Shown here one piece after another: positions 16,890 to 26,558 of a stretch of DNA of 64,000 bases (position 1 is the stretch's first letter; each line of letters starts with the position of its first letter). Both the position numbers and the translations under genes were made by a program. The notes beneath the pieces were generated by a model that saw only the letters and a list, made by a program, of their open reading frames with translations, did not search any database and was not told where the DNA came from. Origin of the DNA: DSSM01 sp964484125 (GTDB lineage: Bacteria; Bacteroidota; Ignavibacteria; Tepidaquicellales; Tepidaquicellaceae); assembly GCA_964484125.1 (NCBI GenBank), contig CAZAEK010000007.1, forward strand, positions 48,429 to 112,428, read 5' to 3'.

Positions 16890-19184
16890 ATGAAAGATAT
16901 AATAAAAGTAGTTTTAATTCTGATAGTTTTGTTTTTGAGTTTCACAAACTTATATTCATCAGAGATAAACGGTAATAATTCTGATTCCCAAGCCGGTAAA
17001 TGGGAAATATATACTGATATGAAAGACGTGGTAGCAGTTACTGAAAGCAGAAATTCCGATTTAGTATTCTGTGCTTCGAGCGGAGGGCTCTACTCGGTTG
17101 ATGTCAGCAAAGGTCAAATAGTTAATAAATTTACAACTCTTAACGGTCTGATAAGCAATGAATTAACTGCTGTAACAACCGATACTTTAAACAGAATCTG
17201 GATTGGTGCTTCAGATGGCTCTATTACAATTTATGATATTTCAACGGGAAAGTTTTTTTATATCTACGATATAAAAAATTCAAACGAATCAAATAAGTCA
17301 ATAAACGGTTTTGCTATTTACAAAAGTTTCATATTTGTTGCAACATCTTACGGAATTCAGAAAATATCGTTCCTGAATTTTAATTTTGTTGATGCACCTT
17401 ATTACATGCTCGGCAGTTATTCTGCTAAAACAAAGGTAAACGCTATAACAGTAACAGATAGTGAGATTTTTGCTGCAACTGCATCAGGTATTGCTTATGC
17501 ACCACTGAATGGAAATCTGAATAATCCTTCTACGTGGATTAATTATAATATTAATCCTTTTGATGTAAATGTTACTGCTATTGAAAATTTTGACAATAAA
17601 ATTTTTGCCGCATCATCTAAAGGTATGTGGTATTATCAAAACGGCTGGTTTCCATATCCAAATTCTCTTGTCGCAACAGCTTCAATAAAAGCAATTAAAG
17701 GAATAGGCGATAAATTATATTTTATTACAACAGCTCAGATATTGTTCTCAAATAAGAATAATCTTTCACAGTTTGAACAATATTATATTAATGGTACTTA
17801 TACTTCAATTACTGGAGACAATAATAACAAGCCACTGGTTGGTGTAACAGGAAGTGGCGTTTTAGCAGATGTTAACGGGCAAATAAATACATATTACCCG
17901 AACGGACCAAATAAAAATCTTTTTACATATCTTGCAGAAGATACTGACGGAACTCTGTGGGTTGCCGGAGGTTCAGGTTCTTCAGGAATTTATAAATTTG
18001 ACGGAAAACTATGGACTTCATACAATACAGGAAATCAACCTTTAATAGGCGCCTCCAATGATTTCAGAATGATTCAGGCACGAAATGGTGTGGTATGGGC
18101 TGTAGCTTTTGGAGGCGGTGCTACGATAATTAACGGAACATCAATAAAAAACTATAATACCTATAATTCAAATCTTCCCGGAACACAGCAATATCCTAAT
18201 TTTTGTGTCCCAACCGGATGTGTTTATGATAATTTCGGTGTTATGTGGATTGCAATGTATGAAACAAACAGCCAGAGATCTCTTTATGCATTCAGGGGAG
18301 ATTCAATATTCACAGGAATATTTAACAGGACTACTGATCCGAATTACGGCAGGATGGCAGTTGACGGATATAATACTAAATGGATTTGTTCAATAATAAG
18401 TAATCCAGGTCTTTATTATTTCAATGAAAACGGTACTATTGACATTACCTCTGATGATGTTTACGAAAGATATGCCTCGAGTGAATATTTTGGAAGTGCA
18501 GACGTTATTGACGTAACGGTTGATAAAAACAACGAGGTTTGGATTGCAACTACAAACGGAGTATTTATTATTTCCAATCCTCTACAGGCAATAAGAGACC
18601 CTCAGAACAAACCTATTCCACAGAAACTTGGAATTATATCCGGAGGTTTAAAAGTACCATTCACAGAAAATTGCGCCTCTATAGCTTCTGATGTTTTAAA
18701 CCAGAAATGGATTGGCACTGCTTCAAACGGAGTATTTCACCTCTCTGATGATGGTACTACGCTTATAGAACAGTTTAATACTACAAACAGTCCTATTGCA
18801 GATAATAAGGTTACTACAATATTGGTAAGTCCAAACACAGGAAAGGCATATTTCGGAACACTTAAAGGGCTTTCTGCCTTGCAGACCAATTCAATTAAAC
18901 CATTAGAAGAATTTGATAAAATTATTTGCGCTCCAAATCCATATCTTATCCCATCAAATGTAAAATTAAAAATTGACGGACTGGTTGAAGCAGCAAGTAT
19001 CAAAATAATTACATTAAGTGGCGAAGTAGTTGCGGAATTTGATTCTCCGGGCGGACGTATTGCCGAATGGAACGGATTAGATAAAAAGGGAAATCTTGTT
19101 CCTTCCGGGGTTTACATTGTAGTCGGTTTTAACAAAGATGCAAGTAAAGTCGGAAAAGGAAAGGTTGCCATTGTCAGAAAATAA
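16890..19184 (+). CDS. Secreted two-propeller protein, PorZ-like
   Basis: 764 residues with a signal peptide (ILIVLFLSFTNLYSSE). The body is built of repeated beta-propeller blades of the two-component-regulator type, with recurrent patterns such as NRIWIGASDGSITIYD, GTLWVAGGSGSSGIYKF and NEVWIATTNGVFII. The C-terminal 85 residues form an Ig-like FlgD/T9SS-type region: ICAPNPYLIPS, IITLSGEVVAEFDSPGG, WNGLDKKGNLVPSGVYIV. The N-terminal WEIYTDMKDVVAVTES with an early Gly-Gly-Leu resembles PorZ, the sortase-associated outer-membrane protein of type IX secretion. PorZ identity is a suggestion, secreted propeller protein is firm. A small inverted repeat (GTTTC then GAAAC, 16865-16877) lies just before its start. 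Confidence 0.75.
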   Translation: MKDIIKVVLILIVLFLSFTNLYSSEINGNNSDSQAGKWEIYTDMKDVVAVTESRNSDLVFCASSGGLYSVDVSKGQIVNKFTTLNGLISNELTAVTTDTLNRIWIGASDGSITIYDISTGKFFYIYDIKNSNESNKSINGFAIYKSFIFVATSYGIQKISFLNFNFVDAPYYMLGSYSAKTKVNAITVTDSEIFAATASGIAYAPLNGNLNNPSTWINYNINPFDVNVTAIENFDNKIFAASSKGMWYYQNGWFPYPNSLVATASIKAIKGIGDKLYFITTAQILFSNKNNLSQFEQYYINGTYTSITGDNNNKPLVGVTGSGVLADVNGQINTYYPNGPNKNLFTYLAEDTDGTLWVAGGSGSSGIYKFDGKLWTSYNTGNQPLIGASNDFRMIQARNGVVWAVAFGGGATIINGTSIKNYNTYNSNLPGTQQYPNFCVPTGCVYDNFGVMWIAMYETNSQRSLYAFRGDSIFTGIFNRTTDPNYGRMAVDGYNTKWICSIISNPGLYYFNENGTIDITSDDVYERYASSEYFGSADVIDVTVDKNNEVWIATTNGVFIISNPLQAIRDPQNKPIPQKLGIISGGLKVPFTENCASIASDVLNQKWIGTASNGVFHLSDDGTTLIEQFNTTNSPIADNKVTTILVSPNTGKAYFGTLKGLSALQTNSIKPLEEFDKIICAPNPYLIPSNVKLKIDGLVEAASIKIITLSGEVVAEFDSPGGRIAEWNGLDKKGNLVPSGVYIVVGFNKDASKVGKGKVAIVRK

Positions 19185-19213
19185 AATAATATAAATTATT
19201 TTTTAATACTATC

Positions 19214-19975
19214 ATGCTTGTAATACCGGTAATTGACATAAAAGACGGGCGTTGCGTGAGAATATTTGAGGGATTAGATGATAAGACCGAGTATTATGTT
19301 GAATCTCCGGTGAAAGTTGCAAAACTTTTCCGGAAAGAAAACTTTAAGTGTATTCATATAACCGACCTCGACGGAGCGGTTCACGGTGAAATGAAAAATT
19401 ATAATATTATAAAAGAAATTGCTTTATCTGTTGATATACCTATACAGCTTGGCGGTGGAATTCGTGATGTAGAAACTGCAGAAAAAATGTTCAGAGAGCT
19501 TGGAGTTTACCGTCTTGTTATTGGAACTGCCGCAATAGAGAGGCCTGACTTCATAAAAGAATTACTTCAAAGATTTTCTTCTTCAAAAATTGTAATCGGA
19601 ATAGACGAAAAACTAAATAACGTAGTAACAAACGGATGGATAAATTATGTAAATATTACCCCTCTTGATTTTGCAAGGAAAGTTGATGAAATGGGAGTAA
19701 AACGTATTATCTATCAGGATGTAACGCGAGTTGGAAACTGCAGCGGTCCTTTTCTTGAAAGATTGAAAGAAATTGCAAATAATACTAAACTCAAAATAAC
19801 ATCTGCAGGAGGCATTGGTTCTTATTCAGATCTGAAATCTCTTATGGATTTAAAAATTCCTGCTATTGATTCCGTTATGCTTTCAAGGGCACTTTATGAA
19901 AATAAATTTCCATGTATGGACTTGTGGAGAAACGTTGAAAGAATTGATACATCTCTTGACCTGCCAAAGGTCTAA
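19214..19975 (+). CDS. HisA-like TIM-barrel protein with altered active site
   Basis: 253 residues with the HisA/HisF fold: start IPVIDIKDGRCVRIFEG with Asp8, phosphate motif LGGGIRD (79-85), VIGTAAIERP, VIGIDEKLNN with Asp131, and a second half-barrel phosphate motif SAGGIGSYSDL. HisA isomerises ProFAR to PRFAR in histidine synthesis. Two positions normally conserved in HisA differ: the Thr of the 'iyTDisrDG' stretch is Gln168 (IIYQDVTRVG) and the Asp of RDG is Val173. No other his gene is nearby. It may be a true but divergent HisA or a paralogue with another sugar-phosphate substrate; sequence alone does not decide. Confidence 0.75.
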   Translation: MLVIPVIDIKDGRCVRIFEGLDDKTEYYVESPVKVAKLFRKENFKCIHITDLDGAVHGEMKNYNIIKEIALSVDIPIQLGGGIRDVETAEKMFRELGVYRLVIGTAAIERPDFIKELLQRFSSSKIVIGIDEKLNNVVTNGWINYVNITPLDFARKVDEMGVKRIIYQDVTRVGNCSGPFLERLKEIANNTKLKITSAGGIGSYSDLKSLMDLKIPAIDSVMLSRALYENKFPCMDLWRNVERIDTSLDLPKV

Positions 19976-20634
19976 TCTTCCCATATATACTTAAAAACCA
20001 GAATAGAGACAGTAATTACTACAACAGAATAAGAAACAAGAATCTGGAAATCATTTATTAGTTCTTCGGTAGAATCGCCCGTAGCGGCAAGTTTTGTTCC
20101 ATCAATTACAGTTAGTAAAAGAGGAAGCAAAACAGGAAAAGCCAAAACAGGATACAGCGTACCTTTTGAATTTGCCTTTGCGATTATACCTGCAATAACA
20201 GTTGAAGAAGCGACCATTCCGATATTTCCCAACACGAGTGTTATAATAAAGCCCGGAATATTTTTTATTTCAAAACCTGTTATTGCAATAAATAGCAGGA
20301 AAATAAAAATATTAAGTGTAAATATTAAAACTAAATTAAAAAAAAGTTTTCCGAGAAATATTTGTGTAGGTTCTGCGCTGAGTTTCAGGGCAAAAGAAGT
20401 TTCTTTCTCTTCTTCCTTGATAAATACTCTTGCAAGTCCGCTTATAGCTGAAAAAAATATGCTAATCCAAAGCAACCCTGAAAGTATCTCAGAAGATGCT
20501 TTTTCATCACCAAGAGAAAACCTTAGAATTGATATAGTAACAACAACAAACATAAGAAGTGAATTTATCACATATCTGTTTCTGAGTTCGGATTGCAGAT
20601 CTTTTTTAAGAATTTGAAATATTGTATTTAACAT
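19972..20634 (-). CDS. ccmB: Heme exporter / cytochrome c maturation protein CcmB
   Basis: 220-residue integral membrane protein, the permease part of the CcmAB ABC transporter involved in cytochrome c maturation. It begins with the typical KKDLQSELRNRYVINSLLMF and continues with six predicted membrane segments; the conserved region FIKEEEKETSFALKLSAEP and FLGKLFFNLVLIF corresponds to the CcmB core, as does GNIGMVASSTVIAGI. The protein length is that of CcmB. Other ccm genes are not in the window. It overlaps the convergent HisA-like gene by 4 bp and faces glnS across 214 bp. Confidence 0.88.
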   Translation of the reverse strand: MLNTIFQILKKDLQSELRNRYVINSLLMFVVVTISILRFSLGDEKASSEILSGLLWISIFFSAISGLARVFIKEEEKETSFALKLSAEPTQIFLGKLFFNLVLIFTLNIFIFLLFIAITGFEIKNIPGFIITLVLGNIGMVASSTVIAGIIAKANSKGTLYPVLAFPVLLPLLLTVIDGTKLAATGDSTEELINDFQILVSYSVVVITVSILVFKYIWED

Positions 20635-20848
20635 ATTTAATAAACATGCTCATTATGTTAGAAAAAATTCAAACGATGAAAATTACTAAACATAATATTA
20701 TTTTGCTGCGAATAAAATAACAAGTACCTGTAAGAAATTCAAGTTTAAATTATTAAGAAAACTAAAATTTAGTTAAAAATCATGATTTTTCCACTGAATT
20801 TATTTTTTAATTAAAGTATCTTTATCCGATTTTAAAATTTTTTAATTA

Positions 20849-22534
20849 ATGGAAGAAAATAACAATAAACCGGCAGCGGCGGGCAATTTTATCCGCGACA
20901 TCATAAACGAAGATCTGAAGCAAAATAAAAATAACGGAAGAGTTCATACAAGATTTCCTCCGGAACCTAATGGCTATCTGCATATTGGTCATGCAAAATC
21001 AATCTGTCTGAATTTTGGAATTGCCCGTGATTATAACGGTTTATGTAATCTCAGATTCGATGATACAAATCCTGAAAAAGAAGATGTAGAATACGTTGAT
21101 TCAATTATTGAAGATGTAAGGTGGCTTGGATTTGACTGGGACGACAGAATGTTTTATGCTTCTGATTATTTTGAGCAATTATATGATTTTGCCGTTCAGC
21201 TGATTAAAGAAGGAAAGGCGTACATTGATTCTTCTACTCCTGAAGAAATCAAAAACCAAAAGGGAACTCCGACTGAACCGGGTACAAATTCACCCTACAG
21301 AGAAAGACCAATAGAAGAAAACCTGAAACTTTTCACCGAAATGAAAGAAGGTAAATTTGAAGATGGTACACATATTCTCAGGGCAAAGATTGATATGGCC
21401 TCTCCGAATATGCACATGAGAGATCCGGTTATATACAGAATTAAAAAAGCTATACATCATAATACGGGCGATAAGTGGTGTATCTATCCAATGTATGATT
21501 ATGCACATCCTTTATCTGACTGGATTGAAGGAATAACACATTCGCTCTGCACACTTGAATTTGAAATTCACCGTCCTCTATACGATTGGTTTCTTGAAGC
21601 CCTGCACCTTGAAAACAGGCCAAGACAGATTGAATTTGCAAGATTAAACCTGTCATATACTGTTATGAGCAAAAGAAAACTTCTTGAACTTGTACAGGAA
21701 AAATATGTCTCAGGGTGGGATGACCCCCGAATGCCTACTATATGCGGACTTCGCAGAAGGGGATATACTCCGGAATCAATAAGAAATTTTGCAGATAAAA
21801 TCGGCGTTGCAAAAAGGGATGCATTAACAGACGTTGCATTACTCGAACACAGCATAAGAGAAGATCTAAACAAAAGAGCAAAAAGGGTAATGGCAGTGTT
21901 AAATCCTTTGAAAGTCGTTATTACAAATTACCCTGATAACCTTGTAGAGGAAATGGAAACTATTAACAATCCTGAAGATGAAACAATGGGTTTTAGAAAA
22001 ATTCCTTTTTCAAAAGAATTATATATAGAACGTGATGATTTTCAGGAAGTACCGCACAAGAAATTCCACAGACTTTCACCTGGAAATGAGGTGAGGTTGA
22101 AATCGGCTTATATTATTAAGTGTAATGAAGTTGTAAAGAATGAAGCTGGGGAAATAACAGAACTGAGATGTACGTATGATCCGGAAACTAAAAGCGGCAG
22201 CGGAAGTACCAGAAGTGTAAAAGGTACCATACATTGGGTTTCTGTCCATCATGCAGTTAAAGCAGAGGTAAGACTTTACGAAAGATTATTTACAGTTGAA
22301 GATCCCTCGGGAGATGAAGAGCATGATTTTAAGAATTTCTTAAATCCACATTCCCTTGAGATTCTTGAAAATTGTTTTATTGAACCTGAATTGGCAATGG
22401 CAAAACCGGGAGATAAATTTCAGTTTGTAAGACTTGGATATTTTTGTGTTGATCCGCTTTCAACTAATGAAAAACTTGTATTCAACAGAACTGTTCCACT
22501 GAAGGATTCCTGGTCGAAAATTGAGAAAAAATAA
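20849..22534 (+). CDS. glnS: Glutaminyl-tRNA synthetase
   Basis: 561 residues charging tRNA-Gln directly. Class I signatures are HIGH at 45-48 (NGYLHIGHAKS) and a KMSKS-like VMSKRK at 272-277. LRFDDTNPEKEDVEYVDSI and the specific GlnRS region CTLEFEIHRPLYDWFLEAL identify GlnRS rather than bacterial GluRS; the C-terminal beta-barrel anticodon domain follows from about 350. Presence of GlnRS suggests direct Gln-tRNA charging rather than only the GatCAB route. It starts with its own ATG after a 214-bp divergent spacer with no clear promoter element. Confidence 0.96.
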   Translation: MEENNNKPAAAGNFIRDIINEDLKQNKNNGRVHTRFPPEPNGYLHIGHAKSICLNFGIARDYNGLCNLRFDDTNPEKEDVEYVDSIIEDVRWLGFDWDDRMFYASDYFEQLYDFAVQLIKEGKAYIDSSTPEEIKNQKGTPTEPGTNSPYRERPIEENLKLFTEMKEGKFEDGTHILRAKIDMASPNMHMRDPVIYRIKKAIHHNTGDKWCIYPMYDYAHPLSDWIEGITHSLCTLEFEIHRPLYDWFLEALHLENRPRQIEFARLNLSYTVMSKRKLLELVQEKYVSGWDDPRMPTICGLRRRGYTPESIRNFADKIGVAKRDALTDVALLEHSIREDLNKRAKRVMAVLNPLKVVITNYPDNLVEEMETINNPEDETMGFRKIPFSKELYIERDDFQEVPHKKFHRLSPGNEVRLKSAYIIKCNEVVKNEAGEITELRCTYDPETKSGSGSTRSVKGTIHWVSVHHAVKAEVRLYERLFTVEDPSGDEEHDFKNFLNPHSLEILENCFIEPELAMAKPGDKFQFVRLGYFCVDPLSTNEKLVFNRTVPLKDSWSKIEKK

Positions 22535-22678
22535 TTTATAATTTCTTAATACCTTTCTCAATATTATTTTAAATACAAAATCGTTAATTTGTATATTAAC
22601 TTACTTTTTTACTGGGCTTATAAGTGTTGATATTTCAATACTTTGCTTGGATGAAAGGTTAACATTAAAATATTTTTT

Positions 22679-25117
22679 GTGAAGAAAAACAAATTAACGG
22701 CAAATATAACAACAAATAAAAGCGAAAATGTTAAAATCACATATTATGTGGGAATTTTTCTTGTAGCTTTATCAACACTTTTACTTGAATTTACTTTGAC
22801 CCGTGTTTTATCTGTTTCTTTGTGGTATAATTTCGCTTTTATGATTATCAGTGTTGCATTACTTGGATTCGGTATCAGCGGAGTTTTGCTTTCAGTTAAT
22901 AAAAAACTGCAGACAATACCAGCAGATAAACTTCTTAGTATTCTCTCGATGATTTATGGCAGCAGTGTGATAATTAGTTTTATTTTAATTAATAAAATTC
23001 CTTTTGACCCTTTTAGTTTATTTTCTCATTCAATACAATTTCTTTATCTGCCTGCATTTTACATTTTAATTACTATTCCGTTTCTTTTTGCAGGACTAAT
23101 AATTTCCGTTATACTAACGAGATTTAAAAAGAATGTTTCAAAGTTATATTTTGCAGATTTATTCGGAGCAGGTTTATCTGTTTTCGTTTTTATTTTGTTA
23201 ATGCCTATATTCGGTGGAAATGGTACTATTGTTTTTGTTTCTGTTCTCGGATTATCTGCAGCTGTTATTTTTTCTTTTGCAAATCATAAGGTACTTTCAA
23301 TAATTTCTTTTGTATTAATTGCTCTTTCACTCTCTTTTCTCATATCAAGAGATGAAAAACTTCCAATCGGAGTTTCTCCAAATAAACAGTTCGTTAATCT
23401 CATGTCGGAAAGGCCTGACCTTGTTTTGCTTTCCGAGTGGAATTCATTCTCAAAGGTAGATGTGTTGATTGACGAAGACGAGCCGGTTGATGGATATAAA
23501 CTTTACATCGCAATAATTGATGCAGGAAATGCAACTACCAATATCCCAAATGTTAAAACGCTTCCTCCTCCGGTTAAGCCCGCAGATGCATCAAATCTTG
23601 CATTTGCAAATTCAGATACTGTTAATAATGTTTTTATAATCGGTTCTGCAGGCGGAGGTGAGATTCTTACAAGTTTATTTTATGGAGCAAAAAAAGTTGT
23701 TGGAGTTGAAATTAACGGAATACTCAACAAATTAATTTCAGGCACACTTTCATACTGGACAGGACCTTTGATAAAAAATAATCCGAAAGTTGAAATAATT
23801 ACTGACGATGCAAGATCTGTTATCAACAGAAGGGATACAAAATATGATGTAATAATATCCGCACATACGATATCGGCATCTGCAGTTTCAAGCGGAGCTA
23901 TGAGCATGGTAGAAAACTATATTCTAACCAAAGAAGCGGTAACAGAATACATAAGAAAACTTACAAACGGCGGAACACTATATATATCAAGACCTGAAAC
24001 TCAATTACCAAAATTAATAACAACTTTAAGAACAATTGATGAAGAATTGTACGGGAAAGATTCAGAGTTTTCAAAAAAGATTTCTGTTTTCAGGAGACAA
24101 CCCCGCGAAAATACTATTGAAAGCAGTAAGACATATCTTGCAGGTATAGTTTACAGAAATACTCCAATGACAGAAGTGGAGAGAATGAAAATCCGTTACG
24201 AGGGTAATCTTCTCGGACTTGAGAACCTTTACGATTATGACAACCTACCTCAAACAGAAAGCATATATAAAACACTTGCAGAGACACCGGATCTTCAGGC
24301 AGAAATAAATAAATCCAATCTAAACATTGCTCCTGCAACAGATGACAAACCATTTTTTGATAATAACATCGGGTTTGGAAATCTTACTTTTCAAAATATG
24401 TCGGAAGTTTTTGCACAAAACGAACTTGCAATTATGGCTTTGAAGGATAAGCCGGTTTCGGAAACAACTTTAATTGTTTTATTAATTCAGATTTTTATAA
24501 TAGCTGGTTTATTTCTCCTGATGCCTTTTGTTTTTATGAAATCTAAAATCGAATCAGGAGCAGATAAAAAATTCATATTATATTTTGCTTTACTTGGACT
24601 CGGATATATAATGCTTCAGATTTCTATGATGCAGAAATTTACTATGTTCCTCGGGCAGCCGGTTTATACAATGCTTACAGTAATCTCAACTATGCTGGTT
24701 GCTTCCGGAATAGGAAGCTATTTTTCAACGGGATTTTTAGCGGGAAATAAAAAGAGAATTCCTGTAATTTTTGGAATTATAATAATTATGGCTTTGATAA
24801 TAGCATTTGTTGCTCCTCCTGTTTTTTATTGGGCAGCAAAATTTGAGCTTTTTGTCAGAATTCTGATTTCTGTAATTTTGATTTTTCCGCTTGGCTTTTT
24901 CCTCGGAATGCCTTTCCCAACCGGAATTTCCGCAATAAAAGAGGAATTCAAAAATTTTACTGCTTTAAGCTGGTCAATAAACGGTTTCTTTTCTGTTACA
25001 GGTACGGTTATTGCTATGATGCTTGGAATGATTACAGGGTTTAAGATTGTATTTGTGTTATCAGCTTTGTTGTATCTTTCTGCTTATATTATCTTTACAA
25101 GAATAGAAAAAAATTAA
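22679..25117 (+). CDS. Multi-pass membrane protein with spermidine-synthase-like domain
   Basis: 812 residues from a GTG start at 22679. The N-terminal quarter has six to seven membrane segments (ISVALLGFGISGVLLS, FILITIPFLFAGLIISVIL). A soluble class I methyltransferase/spermidine-synthase-like fold follows, with FIIGSAGGGEILTSLFYGAKKVVGVE as the SAM-binding glycine loop and DDARSVINRRDTKYDVII as the acidic helix. The C-terminal third is again membrane, with FPLGFFLGMPFPTGI. This fused architecture is widespread in Bacteroidota and Deltaproteobacteria and its reaction is not established. Reading as polyamine synthase is not justified. It precedes the phosphofructokinase pair by 31 bp. Confidence 0.8.
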   Translation: MKKNKLTANITTNKSENVKITYYVGIFLVALSTLLLEFTLTRVLSVSLWYNFAFMIISVALLGFGISGVLLSVNKKLQTIPADKLLSILSMIYGSSVIISFILINKIPFDPFSLFSHSIQFLYLPAFYILITIPFLFAGLIISVILTRFKKNVSKLYFADLFGAGLSVFVFILLMPIFGGNGTIVFVSVLGLSAAVIFSFANHKVLSIISFVLIALSLSFLISRDEKLPIGVSPNKQFVNLMSERPDLVLLSEWNSFSKVDVLIDEDEPVDGYKLYIAIIDAGNATTNIPNVKTLPPPVKPADASNLAFANSDTVNNVFIIGSAGGGEILTSLFYGAKKVVGVEINGILNKLISGTLSYWTGPLIKNNPKVEIITDDARSVINRRDTKYDVIISAHTISASAVSSGAMSMVENYILTKEAVTEYIRKLTNGGTLYISRPETQLPKLITTLRTIDEELYGKDSEFSKKISVFRRQPRENTIESSKTYLAGIVYRNTPMTEVERMKIRYEGNLLGLENLYDYDNLPQTESIYKTLAETPDLQAEINKSNLNIAPATDDKPFFDNNIGFGNLTFQNMSEVFAQNELAIMALKDKPVSETTLIVLLIQIFIIAGLFLLMPFVFMKSKIESGADKKFILYFALLGLGYIMLQISMMQKFTMFLGQPVYTMLTVISTMLVASGIGSYFSTGFLAGNKKRIPVIFGIIIIMALIIAFVAPPVFYWAAKFELFVRILISVILIFPLGFFLGMPFPTGISAIKEEFKNFTALSWSINGFFSVTGTVIAMMLGMITGFKIVFVLSALLYLSAYIIFTRIEKN

Positions 25118-25148
25118 ATTTTAAGAACTAAATAAATAAACAACCAAA

Positions 25149-26558
25149 ATGTCAAAAGAACATTACAGAAAAAAATCTCTCGGAATACTCGTCGGAGGCG
25201 GGCCTGCTCCCGGTATTAATGGTGTTATCAGGTCAGTAACAATTGAAGCTATTAACTCAGGTTTGAATGTAATCGGTATATATGACGGTTTCAGTTATTT
25301 ATCAAAAGGTGATTCAAGTCATACCAGAGAATTAAGAATAGAAGATGTTTCAAGAATACATTTTGAAGGCGGAAGTATTTTAAGGACTTCAAGGGTAAAT
25401 CCCAGTAAGAGCAAAGAAATGCTCGATGCAACAATAAAAGCTCTTACCGAACTTCAGATTGATTATCTGGTTACAATTGGCGGCGATGATACAGCCACCA
25501 GTTCATATAAAATAGAAAGTTTAACAAAAGGACAAATTGAAGTTGCACACGTTCCTAAAACAATAGATAATGATTTACCTCTTTCAGGTAATATGCCAAC
25601 ATTCGGTTTTCAGACTGCAAGACATACCGGAGTAAATATCGTTCAATCATTAATGATGGATGCAACTACAACAAAGAGATGGTATTACGTTGTAACTATG
25701 GGACGTTCAGCAGGACATCTTGCTCTGGGAATAGGAAAAGCATCAGGTGCAACTTTAACAATTATAGGAGAAGAGTTCAGGGACAGAAAGATAAAATTTG
25801 AAACTGTCTGCGATATCCTTGAAGCTTCGATTATAAAAAGAATGGCAAGCGGTCATCCTTACGGTGTTGCAGTTCTTGCAGAAGGAATTATACATAAAAT
25901 TGATACAGATGAGCTTAAAAATCATCCTTATGTAAATCTCGAGAAAGATTTACACGGTCATATAAGGTTATCTGAAATAGACCTTGGTAGAATAGCAAAA
26001 GATGAAGTCAGACGCAGATTACGTGAAAGGGGAATTGAAGTAACGATTGTAAATAAAGATATCGGTTATGAATTAAGATGTGCAGACCCGATTCCATTTG
26101 ACTGTGAATACACACAGGATCTCGGATATGCAGCTGTCAGATATTTGCTAAGCGGAAACAGCGGAGCAATTGTAACAGTTGATAAGGGAAAACTAATCCC
26201 TATAAAATTCAATGATATTATCGGACCAAACGGAAAAATCAAGGTCAGAGAAGTTGATATAGATTCAGATAGTTACAAAGTGGCAAGAAAATATATGATA
26301 CGTATAGAACCCTCAGATTTTGAGGAAATAAAGAATGTTGCAAGATTTGCATTAATAGGAAATCTTAAGACCCAGGAATTTATAGAAAGATTCAAATATT
26401 TAATCAATGATCCGCCGGTAAAGGATACAGAGAAGAAATATCAATATACAACTACTGCGGATATGCCTCATGAATCAGGTAAAGAAATTATTGCCGAAGT
26501 TCCCAAAAAAGCATCAACCAAAAAGGTATCAAAGCCAAAGAAAAATAACAAAAAATGA
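25149..26558 (+). CDS. 6-phosphofructokinase, PPi-dependent type by signature
   Basis: 469 residues of the PfkA superfamily, phosphorylating fructose 6-phosphate. Motifs: GGGPAPGINGVIR (16-28), VTIGGDDTATS (108-118), PKTIDNDLP (136-144) and MGRSAGHLA. The two residues that set the phosphoryl donor are Asp114 in GGDD and Lys137 in PKTID; this combination marks pyrophosphate-dependent enzymes (family knowledge), whereas ATP enzymes have Gly at the first site. The reaction would then be reversible and save ATP. The C-terminal 40 residues are Lys-rich and disordered. Its TGA overlaps the ATG of the next pfk as ATGA. Confidence 0.9.
   Translation: MSKEHYRKKSLGILVGGGPAPGINGVIRSVTIEAINSGLNVIGIYDGFSYLSKGDSSHTRELRIEDVSRIHFEGGSILRTSRVNPSKSKEMLDATIKALTELQIDYLVTIGGDDTATSSYKIESLTKGQIEVAHVPKTIDNDLPLSGNMPTFGFQTARHTGVNIVQSLMMDATTTKRWYYVVTMGRSAGHLALGIGKASGATLTIIGEEFRDRKIKFETVCDILEASIIKRMASGHPYGVAVLAEGIIHKIDTDELKNHPYVNLEKDLHGHIRLSEIDLGRIAKDEVRRRLRERGIEVTIVNKDIGYELRCADPIPFDCEYTQDLGYAAVRYLLSGNSGAIVTVDKGKLIPIKFNDIIGPNGKIKVREVDIDSDSYKVARKYMIRIEPSDFEEIKNVARFALIGNLKTQEFIERFKYLINDPPVKDTEKKYQYTTTADMPHESGKEIIAEVPKKASTKKVSKPKKNNKK

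Noticed and set aside
22560..22590. AATACAAA-TTTGTATA inverted repeat after glnS as a terminator
   Set aside because: Seven-base AT stem without a T run; too weak in this AT-rich setting.
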